From: Brassica napus
Lineage: Eukaryota > Streptophyta > Magnoliopsida > Brassicales > Brassicaceae
DNA: 64,000 nucleotides
Assembly: GCF_020379485.1 (NCBI RefSeq)
Contig: NC_063450.1
Location: 47,706,681 to 47,770,680, forward strand
Direction of reading: 5' to 3'
Shown one piece after another: positions 10,011-24,100 of the stretch. The position numbers were made by a program, and so were the translations under genes. Under the pieces are notes generated by a model, which was not told the DNA's origin, did not search any database, and was given only the letters and a program-made list of their open reading frames with translations. Each line of letters starts with the position of its first letter. The first letter of the stretch is position 1.

Positions 10011-10868
10011 ATAACACGATAGATCTGAGTCAAGACATGAGTGAAAGCTTGCTCAACATTTGTAGCATCAAGAGCAGAAGTTTCCATAAAGAACATATTC
10101 TCTCTTTCAGAGAAAGATCTAGCTTCTTCCGTGGGAACAGCACGAAGGTGACGAAGATCAGCTTTGTTCCCAACAAGCATGATCACGACGCTGGCATCGG
10201 TATGGTCACGAAGCTCCTTGAGCCATCGTTCGACGTTCTCGAACGTTACGTGACGAGTTATGTCGTACACTAGAAGAGCACCTACTGCTCCTCTGTAGTA
10301 TGCACTCGTGATTGCTCTGTATCTGTGTAACAACAACAAAACAGATACGTAAATAAAGAGAAACCAAACCAAACTATACGATATTTATATTCATGTCATT
10401 TTAATTTAGTTTGGTTTTTTCTACAGAAAAATATTTAAATATTGATCTAGTTAGAAATTATATTTATGTAACTACATCAATTTTTCAAGTCTTCTAGATT
10501 GATATAAGATGTAAAACAACAAAAGCTTTTATAAACTTAATAAAAACTGTTTTTAAGTTCAAAAAACTTTAATAAAGCAAATTATGAGTAACCAAACTAA
10601 TTGGTTCTAGTATGTAATAAAAAGAGAGGTAAGGAGGATTTGTATACCTTTCTTGACCGGCGGTGTCCCAAAGCTGAGCTTTGATGGTTTTCTCGTCGAC
10701 ATGAACGCTTCTTGTAGCGAACTCGACACCGATGGTAGACTTTGACTCGATACTGAATTCATTTCTGGTGAATCGAGACAACAGGTTGGATTTTCCGACT
10801 CCGGAATCTCCGATCAAGACTAGTTTGAAGAGATAATCGTAGTCGTCGTCGGATTTGTACGCTCCCAT

Positions 10869-12041
10869 TGTTGATTTTTTCTGAACACACCAAAATGTAA
10901 ATAAAGAAGAAAATTGAAATGTTAGATCGATGTAAATAAAAATCTTAGAGAGATGGTGCAATGATCATATGGTATGATTGATGTGTTGCTGTGTTTTGTA
11001 ATGAAATAAAGAAGGGGGGAGTGGGTAACGACGAAAACCTTGTTGGTTTAAGATCAATGATTTGTTATTATTAAATGCATGACTAAGCATTTATATTTTG
11101 AAAGTCGTTGGAAAGATTAGAGAACAAACATGTTTTGACGAATTCTCGAGGTTTGTGGCCGCCATGAACTGGTAAACGCAGAATATATACATTTCCAAAG
11201 GAATATTTCTTCAATTTATAATTGATAGCTTTGCTCAAAATCAAATTTGATCATTAGGAAACTTTTCCATAAATAAAATGATAGCAATGTGTAAGAAGAT
11301 ATTTGGGAAATGTTATATATGGTCTTAATAAATTGCTGCTTTAACTTATCACATTTTTAATTATATTTTGGTCAAAATGATATTTTAAGTTTATGTTTTA
11401 AGATAGAGAAATTTTATAGAATAGCTATTTTTAAATTTTTGTCACAAAAATAGCTTTCAACGAGAAAAATGACCAAAAGAAGTTTTATTAAAAGGTAAAA
11501 GTACATTTTTATCCTAGGGTTAACTAATCTTAGACTTATGATTTAGAGTTAAGAGGTGGAGTTTTGGAGATATTGATCAAATTTTTTTTAAAAAAATTAA
11601 AAATTTCAAAATAAAAAGAGACTAGTTTGGTCATTTTCTTTGTTTTAGGACTATTTTTGTGATTAAAACTTTTTAAAAAAACTATTTTAGAGAATTGCCC
11701 TTTTAAGATATTGCAGCGGAAAGACGAGTAAAACATGAAGTAGAGGTGAGATTATTGAGAGTCGCATGTTTTAGTTGAATGAGTTGAGAATTGAGATAAA
11801 TCTTACCAACTCTAAAGGAAAAGTAGTTAGTTTCTTTTCAGTGAAAATTAGTTACACTGATCCTGTAATATTTATTTGAGATTGGACTTGTGTTCATGTA
11901 AATGGTAACAATGAATAAAATTGCATAGCAAAAGCTCTGAATATGACAAAAAACTCATAACGTTATTTTAAAAAAAAGGATAAAATTTATTGAATTACCC
12001 TTTTCTTTCGTATTTGTCTAGCTACTTGATTATAAAATATA
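10869..12041. other. Rab upstream region and AT-rich intergenic DNA
   Basis: 10869-11100 is the probable promoter and 5' untranslated region of the Rab gene. The rest is AT-rich and holds the dispersed repeat at about 11407-11704. No other gene is seen. Confidence 0.5.
11407..11704. repeat. Dispersed MITE-like repeat, copy 1
   Basis: About 300 bp with imperfect inverted ends: TAGAATAGC followed by GTCACAAAAATAG on the left, and the complement of TAAAATAG followed by ATCACAAAAATAG on the right. The core words GAGAAAAATGACC and GGGTTAACTAATCTTAGACTTA recur in inverted orientation at about 18112-18392. No target duplication was identified, so the superfamily is not assigned. Confidence 0.6.
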
Positions 12042-13191
12042 CTAGGATCGGCCCGGGCTACGCCCGGATTTTTTGTTTGAATTTTAATTTTAATTATATA
12101 TTTAGTATGTTTATTTTAATATATAAATATTATAATCTATTACACAAATATAAGTAGCTCGATAATTAAAAAATAATTTTAAATTATTCATTGTTTTTTT
12201 TCTTATGCAAATCCAAATTTTGTATTCAATTTTTTATTGAAAATTATATATAAAATGATGAGTAGAATGAAAAAAAATTAATTAAATTTTAGTTATGGTG
12301 TTTAATTGGCTGAATTGTAGACATGTTTCATTTATAACTTTTTTTTTTCAATTTGTCTCTGAGTAATTTAATGGACCCTCTTCTTAAATCTACAATATAT
12401 ATTTTTGTGATTTTTTTCTTAAATCATATGTTTAAAATTTTTAATATTATCTTGATCAAAAAACTTACAACTACTTAAAAATTATAGACTAAATTCTTAC
12501 AATAAATTTTTTCCATTTACAACGCACTTAATTAGACTCGTTATCTAAATATTATTTATCTTACTTATATAAGTTTTGTTATAAAATATTGTTAAATGTA
12601 CAACTAATTAAATATTATTTTTCTCAGTTACTGCCTTATGCTTTTCAGTTGTTCCATTTGTTCAAAAGTCAAAAAGCAAATCATATTTCTAGACAAAAAT
12701 ATGTCTGGTGGGTACCAAACGCAGCTTGGCTCAAGACTTGTCTCGAGGTTAGACTCACTGCCGAGACAGTAACGGAGGAGTATTATGATATAGAAAGAAA
12801 CAAATGAAAAGTTCCTAACTCATGCCTGGACTTAGGTTCTAGTGAAAACGCATGATATCAAATGTGTATAGCTCATTCACAAACAAATCCTAGGTGAGAT
12901 ATACTTTTACTTTGCTACTACTGAAGCAAAAAGTTCTTGTATGAAATTTGGTTGAAGATGTAAATAGAGCGCATAAGGTACTTGTCTTTACTGCATAGTG
13001 TTAGAGGAATGTGTATAATATTTATTCTGAAGGCTATTTTAATTATCAACTTAGTAGTTCAGTTAAATTTTATATAATAGAATCATAGGGGAAGCTTTAC
13101 GTATTTGGATTGGTAGTAAAAGTAAAACAAAGATGGTGGCAATCCCTTTATTATTTTGAATTATCAAGTTAACGCATTCTGAAATACCAAG

Positions 13192-14402
13192 TCAAAAATT
13201 AAAACTGCACTTGGGGGGTGTCCATACCATGTCATCATCAAGATCCTCTTCGTCATCAGAAACTTGAGGTGGACTTAAAAAGGTGAAGAAACTCTCACAG
13301 TCCTCAGTCTTAGTGATCGGCTTTGTGTTTTTGGATCCCTTATTTGGCTTCTTTTTAAGGATCCTCCGAGTCAAACACTTTCCAGGAAACCACTCAATCT
13401 CCGTCCTGGATAATACTTAAAAGATCAATAAGACTTCTAGAGAACCATAAAACAGTAAATGCATGATAAAATCAAAAGATCATATCCAATGGCCTTCTCG
13501 AGGATAGGCTCATCTTCATATCATGTGATATGTCTTGGTCAAGACTGTGTTCTTGAAGTAAGGGTTCTCATCAAAGAAAAAGTCGAGCTTAAAAACCCTT
13601 TTGGTTCTTCAACGCTGTTCCACTTGATATCCTTAAAATACTTAAGAGCACCTTCATCTCAGGTATCTAGAATCATTGGGGAAAAAGTACATCAAGATAA
13701 AGAGAATCGAATTTTAATAAACAAAAACAATATAAGAGTATCCTAATAATGGACCTCTTCAGCAGTAATTTCATTGTTTTTTAATGCAATAAGCCATAAA
13801 TCAGGTACTTCTTTCGCTGCATGAAACAAAAAAGAAAAACAGATGCTCGTATCAATTGAAACAATATTTCACGATCATCAGAAACTAAAAACATAATCAG
13901 GTTTTAGTGTGCGCAATAGATAGCATACCTTCAGCAGTTTTGTCTTCTCATTTTTCTGTTTTCACTTCTTCTGGTGCACCTTCAACTTCAACCACACCAG
14001 TGACAATCTCATATCGCTGTTTTATGTGAACAATGGGATAGGAAAGCAGAAAACCATTAGTGTCAGTTACTTATAATCATACGACAGAGAGAAGTCTTGT
14101 TAAACTTGTATTAGTCATCTTAGGAAAGCAGAAAAACATCAATATATCAGTTATAAGCATGTGGGAATACAAAAAGAAGTAAAGAACACTCAACACTATT
14201 AACATATAAGTAAGTAGCAACGCATAGAAGTATTTTTAATCAAACTTTTATTAGTTGAGGTTTCATGTGATGATAGAATCAAAGACCATTTGCATTACCT
14301 TGGTATAGAAAGGCTGATACAATTTCTGATATTTAGCTTCTAGTGCTGCTCTCTGACTCTCCTCGAAGAACTTTGCTTCGATTTCATCATGTTGGTTCTA
14401 CA
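13192..14402 (-). pseudogene. Captured NAP1-like (nucleosome assembly protein) gene fragment
   Basis: Minus-strand exons match the central and C-terminal part of plant NAP1, a cytosolic/nuclear H2A-H2B chaperone. In gene order they read [11 protein letters not shown]...[11 protein letters not shown] (14290-14400), RYEIV.GVVEVEGAPEEVKTE (13945-14020), VPDLWLIALKNNEITAEE (about 13750-13820), DEGALKYFKDIKW...[15 protein letters not shown] (about 13500-13660) and [22 protein letters not shown] ending [10 protein letters not shown] (13210-13370). Introns remain, so it was copied as genomic DNA. It is broken by a stop after KTEK, stops and frameshifts in the ALKYF and TYHMI exon, and loss of the N-terminal and acidic C-terminal exons. 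Confidence 0.88.
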
Positions 14403-14683
14403 GTGCAAAACTGAATTAAGGAATCAGATATAACTCTGGACTCCCCCAAAATGTAATCAGAGCCAACGATTTCAAACCAAATGCAAAATGAGATTGTGTT
14501 AGAAAACAGAGAAAACAAAAAAACTTTAATGTTTTACTGCCCAAAAGAGATGAAGTAATGCACGTGAAAACAACTCCAATCTCTGGGATTATTCCACACT
14601 TCGTCTCCTCCAACAGTTTTCTCTTCCTTCCATCCAATCAAATTTTAACGGAAGAAATCGATCTACCGGTGGAGTTTGAGGAG

Positions 14684-14809
14684 ATGGTGTCACCCGAAAA
14701 CGCTAATTGGATATCCGACCTGATCGATACCGATTATGGAAGCTTCACCATCCAAGGTCCTGGTTTCTCTTGGCCCGTTCACCAACCTCTTGGCGTTTCT
14801 TCTAACTCC
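14684..14809 (+). pseudogene. Captured bHLH105/ILR3-like exon fragment
   Basis: From ATG 14684 the frame reads MVSPENANWISDLIDTDYG, then SFTIQGPGFSWPV and a QPLGVSSNS stretch. I recognise this as the N-terminus of the iron-response bHLH factor ILR3 (bHLH105). The similarity ends at about 14809, well before any bHLH domain, and the frame then runs into unrelated sequence. It lies on the opposite strand to the NAP1 fragment inside the same Helitron. The 45 bp before the ATG may be the donor gene's leader. Confidence 0.8.
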
Positions 14810-15451
14810 AGGACTGCGTGTTGGACTGCGTGTGTACGCCGGAGATTCACCGGGCAGGATGTCTCCGATTTTTATGTTGGCGGTTTTGGCGAAGTATTAC
14901 GGCGAGAAGAAAAGACGACAGAAAGAGAAGAAAAAAAGAGAGAACACAGACGAAGTGTAGCGTTTTGGAAGAGGGACAGGTGTCGCGACGTCAGACTTCA
15001 AATTAGTGATGTGGACGCTGAGGTGGCTTCACCTGGAGGGAGTAAACCCTCTTTTATATATAAAGATATAACCACTCGGATCAATAGAAAAGAATTCAAC
15101 TTGTGAACTCTTTTATCATTTGACTCCAATGTAATTAATTTTTCGTTATATATGACCTGTCTAATTACCACAATTTTTAATTGGTTTGAGAATAAATATG
15201 GTTTTATAAATAAAAAAATAAGAAAATAAAAAAAAATAGAGGGCCGCCACAACTGATATAATTCAAAGATTATTTGGTGATGTCAAAATCTGAAAGAGGA
15301 AACATAACACAAAAGTACAAGATTATTCTCATGAATCTCCATCACTCAACGTGTAAGGCATCGATCTAAATAAGTTGACTTTTTTTTTGTTATTCTCATT
15401 TCATTTGGAAAATAATAATACAACGGCTCAATCTTATCACCATCATCAATG

Positions 15452-17591
<2,140 letters not shown>

Positions 17592-17763
17592 TTTGTGATT
17601 ATAGAGAGATTCCAGAATCTCAGGCTTAGGGAAGCGAGTGAAAGCTTGGCGCTTTAGGGTTTTAGTCTTTTAGACGATTTGGTTTAACGGTGGGAGGCTG
17701 GGTTGTCAGAGATCATTTTTGGATTATCGAAATATCTTTAAGGAATACCAAGCAAACATCAAA

Positions 17764-17836
17764 TCCGTTGTAGTCTAGCTGGTCAGGATACTCGGCTCTC
17801 ACCCGAGAGACCCGGGTTCGAGTCCCGGCAACGGAG
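17764..17836 (+). tRNA. tRNA-Glu (anticodon CUC)
   Basis: A complete cloverleaf. The acceptor stem TCCGTTG pairs with CAACGGA. The anticodon stem CTCGG/CCGAG holds the loop CTCTCAC, giving anticodon CTC. The T arm has the GGTTCGAGTCC box B consensus and the D arm TAGTCTAGCTGG box A. There is no intron. A T-run downstream (TTCTTTTTTT) can end RNA polymerase III transcription. The gene lies in the roughly 170-bp gap upstream of the adenylosuccinate lyase start. Confidence 0.97.
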
Positions 17837-18813
17837 TTCTTTTTTTATGACATGGAGGTAAGAAACTGTACCACATTCCTTGCCTTCAGTTGAAAGATAC
17901 GTTTCAGTTAAAAGTAGTTACTGACTGCACCCTTTTCCCCCAATGCATGCCGCTTTAGAAGAAGTAAGTAAACTTATTTTTGTGGTCTCTTTTTCAGACT
18001 TTCAGGTCAGCACATCCTTCTCGGTTTTGATTTCTCTATTAAACTTCATCCTACCTTGTTTTCAATGTTCTAGCCATACAAAGGGTCTGAAGAAGTTTAT
18101 AGCTCAATTCTATCAAATAGACTTTTTTTTTGTCCTAAAAAAATAAAATGACCCAAATAGTTTTTTTTTTGTTTTGAAAATTTTAATATTTATTTTTTAT
18201 TTTTAAAATTTTGAATCCATTTCCAAAACTCAATCTCTTAATTCTAAACCCTAAGTCTTATACTATTAGTTAACCCAAATGCTATAAATGCATATTTACT
18301 TTTCAATAAAACATTTTTTAGTCATTTTTCTCCTTGCGGGTCTATTTTTGCCAAAAAAAAACTAAAAAGTCTATTTCAAGTTTATATTCCCCCCGTCATC
18401 CGTATTGTTCAGGGCAGTAGTATCTTGTTGCTATGTGACTTGGCAAAAACCTCAAGTACATCAAAAAGTTTGAATTCTTTTTCTTTCTTTTGAACGTGAA
18501 AAGCTTATTTGGTATGTAATCTTCCGAAATCCGAAGTGAGTGGTCTACCAATCCATTGTCTCAACAGAGCGTCAATACATCAATACGTCAATACAGTAAT
18601 AGTGGTCCTGACAACATCTCATGATAGTTTCTTAGCCTAAATAAATGCAAGAATGCTTTGAAAATGCAAGGAAACAGAGTTTCATCAGCTTAATGGAGAA
18701 AAGAACAACTACATATTCAATCATAGAATCAGATTTGCCTGTTCATTGTTTCAGCTTCTTCTCACATTTTACAAAAGTTAAAAAGAAAATGATAACAGAA
18801 CCTCTTCTCCTAT
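17837..18813. other. Intergenic DNA between tRNA-Glu and CHLI
   Basis: Holds the second copy of the dispersed repeat at about 18112-18392. 18650-18813 is probably the CHLI 3' untranslated region on minus. No gene seen. Confidence 0.5.
18112..18392. repeat. Dispersed MITE-like repeat, copy 2 (inverted)
   Basis: The reverse complement shares the order and words of the repeat at 11407-11704, including GAGAAAAATGAC, GGGTTAACTAAT, AAGACTTAGGGTTTAGA and the AAAATTTTAAAAATAAAA core, with many substitutions. The outer ends AATAGACTTTTT/AAAAAGTCTATT form an inverted repeat. Confidence 0.6.
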
Positions 18814-20336
18814 TCAGCTGAAAACCTCAGCGAATTTCTCAGAAACCAAAACTCCTGAGTCAATAGACTCCAACGGATCTTTCCTGAGACGGTGCCTTAA
18901 GCAGTTAGGTATAACAGTTGCAACATCATCTGCAGTCACTCTATCTTTCCCTTTCAAAGCCGCAAGTGCTTTCGCTGCTCTGTTAGTCACAATGTCTCCT
19001 CTCAACCCATCGACATTAAGCTCCGAACACACCTTAGAGATCTTCACCTTCAGCTCCCTATCAATCTGAACAGAGGAAAGACAGCTTCTAGCATTTGAAA
19101 TCTGATCTTGAAGCTTGTCCTGCTCGGTTTTGTAAGTATCACGAAACTCCTTCGGGTCACTATCAAACCTTGCTCTCTCCTCAACAATCTTGACTCGTAA
19201 TTCAGCATCTCTAACTGTCCCTACTTGCGCGTGCATACCGAACCGATCAAGAAGCTGCGGCCTCAGCTCTCCTTCCTCAGGATTCCCAGAACCAATCAAG
19301 ATAAACCTCGCCGGGTGAGAGATCGAGATCCCTTCCCTCTCAACTGTGTTCCAACCAGAAGCAGCGGAATCAAGAAGCACATCAACCAAATGATCATCCA
19401 GGAGATTGACTTCATCAACGTAGAGTATCCCTCTGTTGGCTTTAGCCAACAGACCAGGCTCAAAGGCTTTGACACCTTCTGTTAAGGCCTTTTCGATATC
19501 AATAGTTCCACAAACTCTATCTTCAGTCGCACCCAGTGGAAGGTCAACCATGTTGATCTTGGTGGCAATGACGGGAACCTGCTCTCCTCTTTCGACTCTC
19601 TCTCTTACCTCAACGCCCATGAACTCAGGGTCTAAAGGGTCAGAGTTGTAAGGGTCGCCTGCAACAACCGTAATCTCGGGTAAGAGATCGACTAAAGACC
19701 TGACGGTTGTGGACTTCCCGGTTCCTCGATCTCCCATTATCATCACACCACCGATCTTGGGATCAATGACATTCAACAAAAGACATAGCTTCATCTCATC
19801 TTGGCCTACAATAGCTGCAAATGGATAAACTGGCCTTGCACTCTTCTTTGAATCAAACTTCCCTACCTAAAACCCCAAAACCACCATTAAAAACCAACAA
19901 CAATCTTTGTAAAATCAAGTAAAGTTTGAAGCTTTATGTGAACATCATATCATATATGTTAATTACTCTTTGTAAAATCAAGTAAAGACTGAAACTTTAA
20001 GTGAAGATGATATAGTTAGAACTCGTACTTGTTGTTCAGTGGAGTTGATTTCTGTGGCTACATTCATGACAGAGACATGGTGACGAGACCTGTTCTTCTT
20101 TGGCCTTATTTGGATTCCTGCATTTAACACTCTTCCACAGATTCTCCCTGTAAACAAGAACTGGCTTTTCAAAATAGTTGAGAAAAGAGTAGGGTTTAAG
20201 GGTTGGAGAGATTGTTTGGGTTACCTGGCCTGAAGCAAATGGGAGAGATCGAAGGTGTTGAGGAAGAAGAAGAAGAAGAAGAAGACGAGAGAGAAGGAGA
20301 CGCACGTATTGAAGAAGTTCCCAGAAGAGACGCCAT
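18814..20336 (-). CDS. CHLI: Magnesium chelatase subunit I (CHLI), 3 exons, 427 aa
   Basis: AAA+ ATPase subunit of the plastid Mg-chelatase, which with CHLD and CHLH inserts Mg2+ into protoporphyrin IX, the first committed step of chlorophyll synthesis. Exons: 20225-20336, 20029-20147 and 18814-19866. They join in frame to 427 aa, close to the Arabidopsis protein. Exon 1 is a Ser-rich chloroplast transit peptide ([14 protein letters not shown]). Walker A GDRGTGKS is near 122-129 and Walker B ILYVDEVN near 224-231. Sensor region [20 protein letters not shown] and the C-terminal [16 protein letters not shown] helical domain follow. No damage is seen. It is divergent from the gene at 21195. Order suggests CHLI1 rather than CHLI2. 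Confidence 0.96.
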
Positions 20337-21194
20337 TTTTTTTTTGTGTGTGAGCTTTTGATGCTTCACTAGCTTCTGATTGGCTTTTAAGAATTCTTCT
20401 GAAGTTTTGTTTGGTTCTTGTGGTCTGGATAAGGAGAGAGAGAGAGAGATAGATAGATTTTCTTCTCTAAAAAATTATTTTATTTTTAAATTTCAATTTT
20501 TTTTTAACTAAAAGTAGGTAAAAGGCCCACCAAACGGTCCATTAACCAAAACGAAATCATTCGGAGCCCAGCAATTTCAAATCTTCCCTCTGAGCTCCCG
20601 TCGGCGAACTTTCTCTCCCTGTGTCGTCGTCTTCTCCCCGTTGAACGTTAACCGTTAGCTCCTACTTCGGAATCAACTGTAAATCAATTCAATCGGTAAG
20701 AACTTTGCGTTTCTTGCTCGTCGCTCGAGTAGAATCTTAACTCTCATGCGTCGTTCTAGCTCCGGTTCGAAAAAAAAATTGATGATGGTAGTAGGTGAAC
20801 ATTAATCTACTGGATGTAGCGATTATGCGTAGATTTGAGTTAGAATGCTCGATAATAGTTTACGAATCGCCTGAGTTTCTGCGAATTTGGTGTTGATTTC
20901 TCCAGCTACATCTCTTCCTTCTCGTATAATCACATTGTTTGATCTGTTATTTTCTCAGTCTCGCTGATAGTTAGACCTGCGGTAGTTTCGATCTTAGTAG
21001 CGAATCATTTACCTGCTAACGTTCTTCTTTACTTTGTGACGTGACTTGATTTACTTCTTTTTTTTTTTTTTTTCGTCATTGACTAGTTTCTGTTCATCAG
21101 AACATAACATATCAAACAATGTGATTTCGCCATGATGGTAGCTTTTTTTCTCTTTGCAGTAAATTGTCAAAAGTAATGCTGAGCAGATTTTGCA
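20337..21194 (+). promoter_or_regulatory. Shared divergent promoter and 5' leader with intron
   Basis: Fewer than 900 bp separate the CHLI start on minus from the plus-strand gene at 21195. A GA repeat at about 20430-20450 lies on the CHLI side. On the plus side a leader exon appears to end at 20695 (AATCG|GTAAG) and resume at 21160 (TTTGCAG|TAAATTG), so the start-codon exon follows a 5' UTR intron of about 464 bp. A common bidirectional promoter is inferred from spacing. Confidence 0.6.
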
Positions 21195-24100
21195 ATGTCT
21201 GCGCCTGCTAAAAAAAGTTCTACTGAAGCTAAGGAGAAAGATCTTATCCTCGGTAAGGTTTGCAGTGATCTGAACATTATTGAATCCAATTGTTTTACTA
21301 GTATGGAATCCCTTCAAGCCGCCTGCGGCAAAAATTATGAAGTCGACTTTCTTGATAACTTGATGTTAATGAGCTTTACATCAGAAAGATATCCTCATTG
21401 TTCTATTCCCAGTTATTGGTCAACTTTGGTTTTTCTTGACATAGATTGATACTTTAATATGTTGTTCCATTGTTAAGATCTGGGTGATTTGTCTGTATTC
21501 TCTAAATTTCCATGGGTTACCTGCAGACAACGACATGGAAAAAGATACATGGAACTTTAAGTCAATGGCAGATGATCCGATGGATTTTGCCTTTGGGTCG
21601 CCAGCTAACAAGAAGAAGAATGCCTTCAAGCTGTGAGTGTAACCTATATGATGTGCTTCTTAAATCATCTTTGCGCTTAAGCCAATATTTTTCTCCATTG
21701 TGATGGATTACATCTTTAAGATGCGGTTGCTTGACAACAATGTTTAGGCTCTCATATAAGTTCTGTATCTATGTCTCCTTTTCAGGGATATGGGTTTCGA
21801 TTTTGATGGAGATTTTGGAAATTCATCATCATTCAAAATAGATATGCCAGACTTCGATTTCTCCAGCCCAGCCAAGAAAACCACAAAAGCGAAAGAAAGC
21901 CCTTGTGATAAATCTAGTGGAGATTTAAAGCAGAAAAAGAATCCATTTCCCTTCTCTTATGACTTTGATGCGTATGAATCTCTACTAAAACAATATCCTT
22001 CTAAGAAATCTTATTTCAATCTGAATTTTACTTACCACTATTCTTTTCTGCAAGCAGGTTAGACGACTTTAATCTTGATTCAAGCCCACCGAAGAAAGGA
22101 GCCAAGACAACGACTAAGGCCATGGATTTCGAAGCGATTTCTACTATAAGTAAAATTGATAAGTCTGACTCTTTGGACTTTGGTGAAGACTTACCGATAA
22201 CCAGACAAGCTGCCTCCGTGTCAAACACCGAAGTCAAGGAAAAAGATTCTGCTGAAAAAGAGAACATAAATTCCAAGACTACAGATACTATGGTTGTGGA
22301 GAGTAGCGCATACTCGAAGCAAGCTACAGAAGAGAGGATGGAGAACTCTGAGGCTGTGGAATCACCCCAAGGTCTAAGGATAAAAACCTCACCTACTCAT
22401 ACAATGTGTCTGCAACCTGAATCTGTAGACGCTTCACCATTGAAGACATCATGTGTAATGCTTGAAGACACAGGTGATCCATGTCTTTCAAACGAGACCG
22501 CAGCACCCTCGCCATTACATGCTTCTGAGACTACACATACTGCTGCAAACAGAGAAATCAGTCCAGATATCAACGAAATCTGCAGGTCTAGCTCAAAAGT
22601 AGACTCTCCTAGAGATCCAGAACAGAATGCAGACAAAGATATGATTTCCGCAATGGACACAAGCTATGAAAAGGCTGAACAGACTAAACCAAGCATCTCA
22701 TCTCAGTTATGTTTGGACAAAATGGATTATCAACAGGAAGAAATGGGTATAGGCACTCAGGCAGAAATGCAGGATCACACTAGAAGAACATCATCTGATC
22801 CAGATCATGGACATCCTCAAACAACTCTCTCAGGAAAAATATCACCAAGCTCTCGTCAAAGCCAAGCTGCCCAAGTACAAGATTCGAGTGGAAAACTACC
22901 ACTGGATCCATCCCACAGGTTAAAAAACCAAAACTACTTTGTGCTTTAACGTTATTCCAGTAAACTTGGAAACTGGAATAAATGTCTAACTGCTATATTC
23001 TGTAAATTGAGTGCAGCGTGCCAGGGCTCAGTGATTTAAAGATCACGCAAAACAAAGACTCAGGACTTATCAGATCCAAATTTTTTAGGAAGACAGAAAA
23101 ACCACAATCCCATGTACTGAAGTCCTCTCTAACTCAAACAGAGAGTCGGCCAGTGACCCGAGAAAAGATTGCGGTTAATATGAACCTTACAAATGATAGA
23201 AGGTACTATTTATTTTCTTCATTGTCTGTCTAACTAGCTTTTCATTAATATTTTCCTCTCCAAAATGCAGACATGATATACAAGATGTGTTGCCTGGATC
23301 CAAAACTAGAGCATGTCCAGTTGAGCTTGTGAAAACGGATTCTGAAACAGCAAATGTCAATTCTATCAGGTAATGCTCTGGGATTATATGCTAAAACATA
23401 AGAATAAGCTTCTCTCTTTCTTTTAAGGTGATAAATATAAGCTAGGTAACAAACTCGATTATTTTTACCAGCAGGTCTCATGAAAAGATAATCCATAAGG
23501 ACCATTCAAATGCCAAGACTGCAGAAAATGTGGCTGGACAGTTGGATCATTTAAAGATGCAAGCTAAAAATACAACTAGAGAGAAGTCCATCTTGCAGAT
23601 CAATATAAGGTGAGATAAACTCGTTTTAAGTTACTTCTTTCCTATCTGTTGCCATTCTATTGATTCCCTAAGTAGGTTACTACCTCATTGTATATAAATT
23701 TGTAGCCGTCAAAGTTTTTTTCCCTAGGAATTTTATTATAATGGTATGCAGTAAGCTTCCTTTCTTATGGATTTTGTCGCAGCTCAAAACTCGATGCTTC
23801 TAGCTTGACTCAGAAGGTAAGTAAAAAATTGAGTTCTGGAGCAGAAGCTTTGCAGAAGTCAAAGTTGGTATCTCTTGAAAGGCCTAAACTTGGAAATATG
23901 ATGTCTGATCCGCGTTCTTCGAAAACCCAAAGGTATAAAAAGAACGCACAACAGTTTCTTGTGTAGAATCTCATGATAATACATCAATTCAGGTTCCCTA
24001 ATTTCTTCCACTATAGGACCATTGGAGTAAACAAAGACCAACCCAGTTCTGCAGTGCAACCAGAAGTTAGCGCTTCAATAAGCAAGGACAGAAATATCGA

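Larger units (their letters stand above)
5179..10868 (-). pseudogene. RABA1e: RABA1-class Rab GTPase gene (RABA1e-like) split by a retrotransposon
   Basis: A Rab11-type GTPase gene for trans-Golgi/endosome-to-plasma-membrane traffic. Exon 1 is 10648-10868 and begins [14 protein letters not shown]. The intron is 10323-10647. Exon 2 runs from 10322 to 10011 and resumes at 5304-5179 beyond a copia element. Together they would give 217 residues, the usual length. The P-loop GDSGVGKS is at 20-27, switch I TIGVEF at 45-50, WDTAGQE at 67-73, NKAD at 126-129 and ETSAL at 154-158. The displaced tail carries the hypervariable region and the CCSS prenylation motif. Transcription through the insertion would add 11 LTR-encoded residues after Val177 and stop, giving a GTPase domain without a lipid anchor, so loss of function is expected. 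Everything but the insertion looks intact. The choice of RABA1e over other RABA1 members rests mainly on gene order. Confidence 0.9.
12042..15066 (-). mobile_element. Helitron carrying captured gene fragments
   Basis: Read on minus, the element starts A|TCTTTATATATAAAAGAGGG at 15066 and ends in a GC-rich hairpin (CCGGGCGTAGCCCGG) followed about 7 nt later by CTAG|T at 12042. These are the TC start, hairpin and CTRR end of Helitrons inserted between A and T, with no target duplication. No Rep/helicase gene is present, so the copy is non-autonomous. The 3-kb interior holds NAP1-like exons with introns on minus (13192-14402) and a bHLH105/ILR3-like N-terminal fragment on plus (14684-14809). The stretch 12600-12810 also has gene-like composition but was not identified. 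Confidence 0.8.

Noticed and set aside
13459..13746. 95-residue frame on plus
   Set aside because: It is antisense to NAP1-like exons, which read with clear similarity on the minus strand.
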